A DNA stretch of 64,000 bases from an uncultured Formosa sp. (GTDB lineage: Bacteria > Bacteroidota > Bacteroidia > Flavobacteriales > Flavobacteriaceae). The translations under genes were made by a program, and so were the position numbers. The DNA lies in NCBI RefSeq assembly GCF_947500765.1, contig NZ_CANMTH010000009.1, forward strand, positions 92,245 through 156,244, read 5' to 3'. Position 1 is the first letter of the stretch; every line of letters begins with the position of its first letter. The notes under the pieces were generated by a model, which saw only the letters and a list, made by a program, of their open reading frames with translations, was not told the origin of the DNA and did no database searches. Below are positions 61,983 to 64,000 of the stretch, piece by piece.

Positions 61983-64000
61983 TTATTTAATCACTACTTT
62001 CCTAGTGATGGGTTTGCCATATTTATATATGGACAACATGTAAAATCCTTTTGGATATGAAGATAAGTCTAAAGTTTTACGTTTTAAGCTTCCATCTGAC
62101 TGGATAATTTCATTATATAATACCTTTCCTGACATATCGGAAAGTCGTATAGGAGATGCAACCATTAAACCTGATATTTTTATATTTAAAATACCTGATG
62201 TGGGGTTTGGATAAATACCAAATTCAAAATCTGGTATTACTTCTTCAAGTTCTTCAACTTTAAAATATTCTATATTAACAGTAACACTATCTTCTGTGTA
62301 ACAACCTGCTACATTAAATACCTCGACCGTATAATTGGTTGTTTGATTTGGACTAACAGTAATGCTCGACGTCGTCTCACCTGTACTCCATATGTAATCA
62401 GAACCTCCTGTAGCTGTTAAAGTCACAAATTCACCTTCTTCGATAGTTTTATCTACTCCTGCATTTGCTACAGGTAAAGCATCTACATGTATAGTAACCT
62501 CAGCTGTATTTGAGACATCTCCTTCCGAAACAACTACATTATATGTTGTAGTCTGATTGGGACTAACCGTTATATTTTGAGTAGTCGCACCTGTACTCCA
62601 TTTGTAACTCGATCCGCCAGATGCCGCTAGTGTTACTGACTCGCCTTCACAAATGATTTGATCTTCACCTGCATATGCTGTAACAATTATTTCGGTAGCG
62701 TTTACAATGACTTTAACATCATCTATAGTTGAGCAATCGCCTGCATTAAATACCTCGACCGTATAATTGGTTGTTTGATTTGGACTAACGGTAATGCTCG
62801 ACGTCGTCTCACCTGTACTCCATATGTAATCAGAACCTCCTGTAGCTGTTAGAGTCACAAATTCACCTTCTTCGATAGTTTTATCTACTCCGGCATTTGC
62901 TATTGGTAAAGCTGTAACTGTTACTGTTACCTCGGCTGTTTCTGAGACATCGCCTTCCGAAACAACTACATTATATATTGTAGTCTGATTGGGACTAACC
63001 GTTATATTTTGAGTAGTCGCACCTGTACTCCATTTGTAACTCGATCCGCCAGATGCCGCTAGTGTTACTGACTCGCCTTCACAAATGATTTGATCTTCAC
63101 CTGCATATGCTGTAACAATTATTTCGGTAGCGTTTACAATGACTTTAACATCATCTATAGTTGAGCAATCTCCTGCATTAAATACCTCGACCGTATAAAT
63201 GGTTGTTTGATTTGGACTAACGGTAATATTTTGAGTGGTTGCTCCCGTGTTCCATTTATAACTTGATCCGCCACTTGCTGAAAGTGTAACCGATTCGCCT
63301 TCTTCGATAGTTTTATCTACTCCGGCATTTGCTATTGGTAAAGCTGTAACTGTTACTGTTACCTCGGCTGTTTCTGAGACATCGCCTTCCGAAACAATTA
63401 CACTATATGTTGTAGTCTGATTGGGACTAACCGTTATATTTTGAGTAGTCGCACCTGTACTCCATTTGTAACTTGATCCGCCAGATGCCGTTAGTGTTAC
63501 TGACTCGCCTTCACAAATGATTTGATCTGTACTTACTCCTGCCGTAACAATTATTTCGGTAGCGTTTACAATAACTTTAACATCATCTATAGTTGAGCAA
63601 TTGCCTGCATTAAATACCTCGACCGTATAAATGGTTGTTTGATTTGGACTAACGGTAATACTTTGAGTGGTTGCTCCCGTATTCCATTTATAACTTGATC
63701 CGCCACTTGCTGAAAGTGTAACCGATTCACCTTCTTCGATAGTTTTATCTACTCCGGCATTTGCTATTGGCAAAGCTGTAACTGTTACTGTTACCTCGGC
63801 TGTTTCTGAGACATCGCCTTCCGAAACAATTACACTATATGTTGTAGTCTGATTGGGACTAACCGTTATATTTTGAGTAGTCGCACCTGTACTCCATTTG
63901 TAACTTGATCCGCCAGATGCCGTTAGTGTTACTGACTCGCCTTCACAAATGATTTGATCTGTACTTACTCCTGCCGTAACAATTATTTCGGTAGCGTTTA
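61983..64000 (-). CDS. T9SS-secreted protein with Ig-like tandem repeats, 3' part
   Basis: The frame stays open to the window edge, so the gene starts beyond 64000; the TTG at 63773 is an internal Leu codon in the repeat phrase ALPIANAG. The visible part is a series of Ig/PKD-like domains of about 72 residues in two alternating versions (EGESVTLxASGGSSYKW, TTQNITVSPNQTTxYxV), giving a 144-residue period. The C-terminus (about 80 residues, IYPNPTSGILNIKI ... SSYPKGFYMLSI ... GKPITRKVVIK) is a type A T9SS sorting domain. It should be exported across the outer membrane and attached to the cell surface, as an adhesin or large enzyme. N-terminal domains are unknown. Confidence 0.9.
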   Translation of the reverse strand, partial: NATEIIVTAGVSTDQIICEGESVTLTASGGSSYKWSTGATTQNITVSPNQTTTYSVIVSEGDVSETAEVTVTVTALPIANAGVDKTIEEGESVTLSASGGSSYKWNTGATTQSITVSPNQTTIYTVEVFNAGNCSTIDDVKVIVNATEIIVTAGVSTDQIICEGESVTLTASGGSSYKWSTGATTQNITVSPNQTTTYSVIVSEGDVSETAEVTVTVTALPIANAGVDKTIEEGESVTLSASGGSSYKWNTGATTQNITVSPNQTTIYTVEVFNAGDCSTIDDVKVIVNATEIIVTAYAGEDQIICEGESVTLAASGGSSYKWSTGATTQNITVSPNQTTIYNVVVSEGDVSETAEVTVTVTALPIANAGVDKTIEEGEFVTLTATGGSDYIWSTGETTSSITVSPNQTTNYTVEVFNAGDCSTIDDVKVIVNATEIIVTAYAGEDQIICEGESVTLAASGGSSYKWSTGATTQNITVSPNQTTTYNVVVSEGDVSNTAEVTIHVDALPVANAGVDKTIEEGEFVTLTATGGSDYIWSTGETTSSITVSPNQTTNYTVEVFNVAGCYTEDSVTVNIEYFKVEELEEVIPDFEFGIYPNPTSGILNIKISGLMVASPIRLSDMSGKVLYNEIIQSDGSLKRKTLDLSSYPKGFYMLSIYKYGKPITRKVVIK
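62270..64000. repeat. 432-bp tandem repeat array
   Basis: The landmark CATTAAATACCTCG occurs at 62312, 62744, 63176 and 63608, exactly 432 bp apart each time. Copies are nearly identical, except the one closest to the 3' end of the gene. The array continues past the window edge. Confidence 0.9.

Noticed and set aside
63771..63773. TTG as start of the repeat protein
   Set aside because: The frame is open upstream to the window edge, and the codon is the Leu of a repeated ALPIANAG phrase.
62270..64000. Repeats as a CRISPR-like array
   Set aside because: Units are long (432 bp), in frame, and encode Ig-like domains; no spacers.

Overview
The window looks like chromosomal DNA of a marine member of the Flavobacteriaceae (Bacteroidetes). 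The DNA is AT-rich. The promoter-like sites that can be read are of the Bacteroidetes TTTG / TAnnTTTG type. Secreted proteins end in type IX secretion (T9SS) signals or begin as lipoproteins, and the cbb3 oxidase has the fused CcoNO form usual in this phylum. No rRNA, insertion sequence, phage or CRISPR array was seen; there is one tRNA-Arg(TCT).

Layout. 1-4654: the end of a fused trehalose-6-phosphate synthase/phosphatase gene, then secreted M28 and M1 metallopeptidases. 4710-8196 (minus): a MoxR-type ATPase with its VWA partner, and an Fnr-like regulator. 8286-16865: a complete cbb3 oxidase operon (ccoI-ccoS-ccoNO-ccoQ-ccoP-ccoG-ccoH-safE-like), divergent from the Fnr-like gene. 17258-19327: a YceI lipoprotein and an ECF sigma/anti-sigma pair. 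19463-19991: a decayed lipoprotein gene. 20121-22716: a TPR lipoprotein and a DUF4331 protein split into two secreted chains. 22866-29525: a LETM1-like protein, then a LytTR two-component system with 2TM proteins, a TPR-like protein and a TonB-dependent receptor. 30090-36873: a second ECF sigma factor with a membrane partner, acyltransferase, Nudix hydrolase, cyclophilin, a TRIC-like channel, divergent dps/oxyR, and an AIM24-type protein. 37019-44082: an envelope protein, a hotdog protein, a frameshifted small lipoprotein, PadR/PspC, thioredoxin reductase, and a YtxH/holin-like stress cluster.

44645-56595 is the metabolic core. It holds a 603-residue nitronate-monooxygenase-like protein with extra cysteines, a Gfo/Idh oxidoreductase, a 1159-residue protein that is probably a pyrophosphate-type PEP carboxykinase, tRNA-Arg, KDPG aldolase, a phosphofructokinase with both residues that mark pyrophosphate use, KDG kinase, and a divergent LacI regulator with operator-like palindromes. 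Together these suggest uronate (for example alginate) catabolism feeding a glycolytic/gluconeogenic route that spends pyrophosphate.

56742-61688 carries a duplicated cassette of secreted proteins (YHYH lipoprotein plus a membrane-anchored partner) with EF-hand proteins at both ends. 61983-64000 is the end of a large T9SS surface protein made of exact-period 432-bp repeats and running off the window.

The signals most worth following are: (1) the possible pyrophosphate pair (PFK and PEPCK-like); (2) an ATGAY-N4-RTCAT palindrome found at the fnr/ccoI divergence, before ccoS-ccoNO, and also before the 603-residue protein, which links that gene to oxygen-responsive control; (3) the duplicated YHYH cassette.
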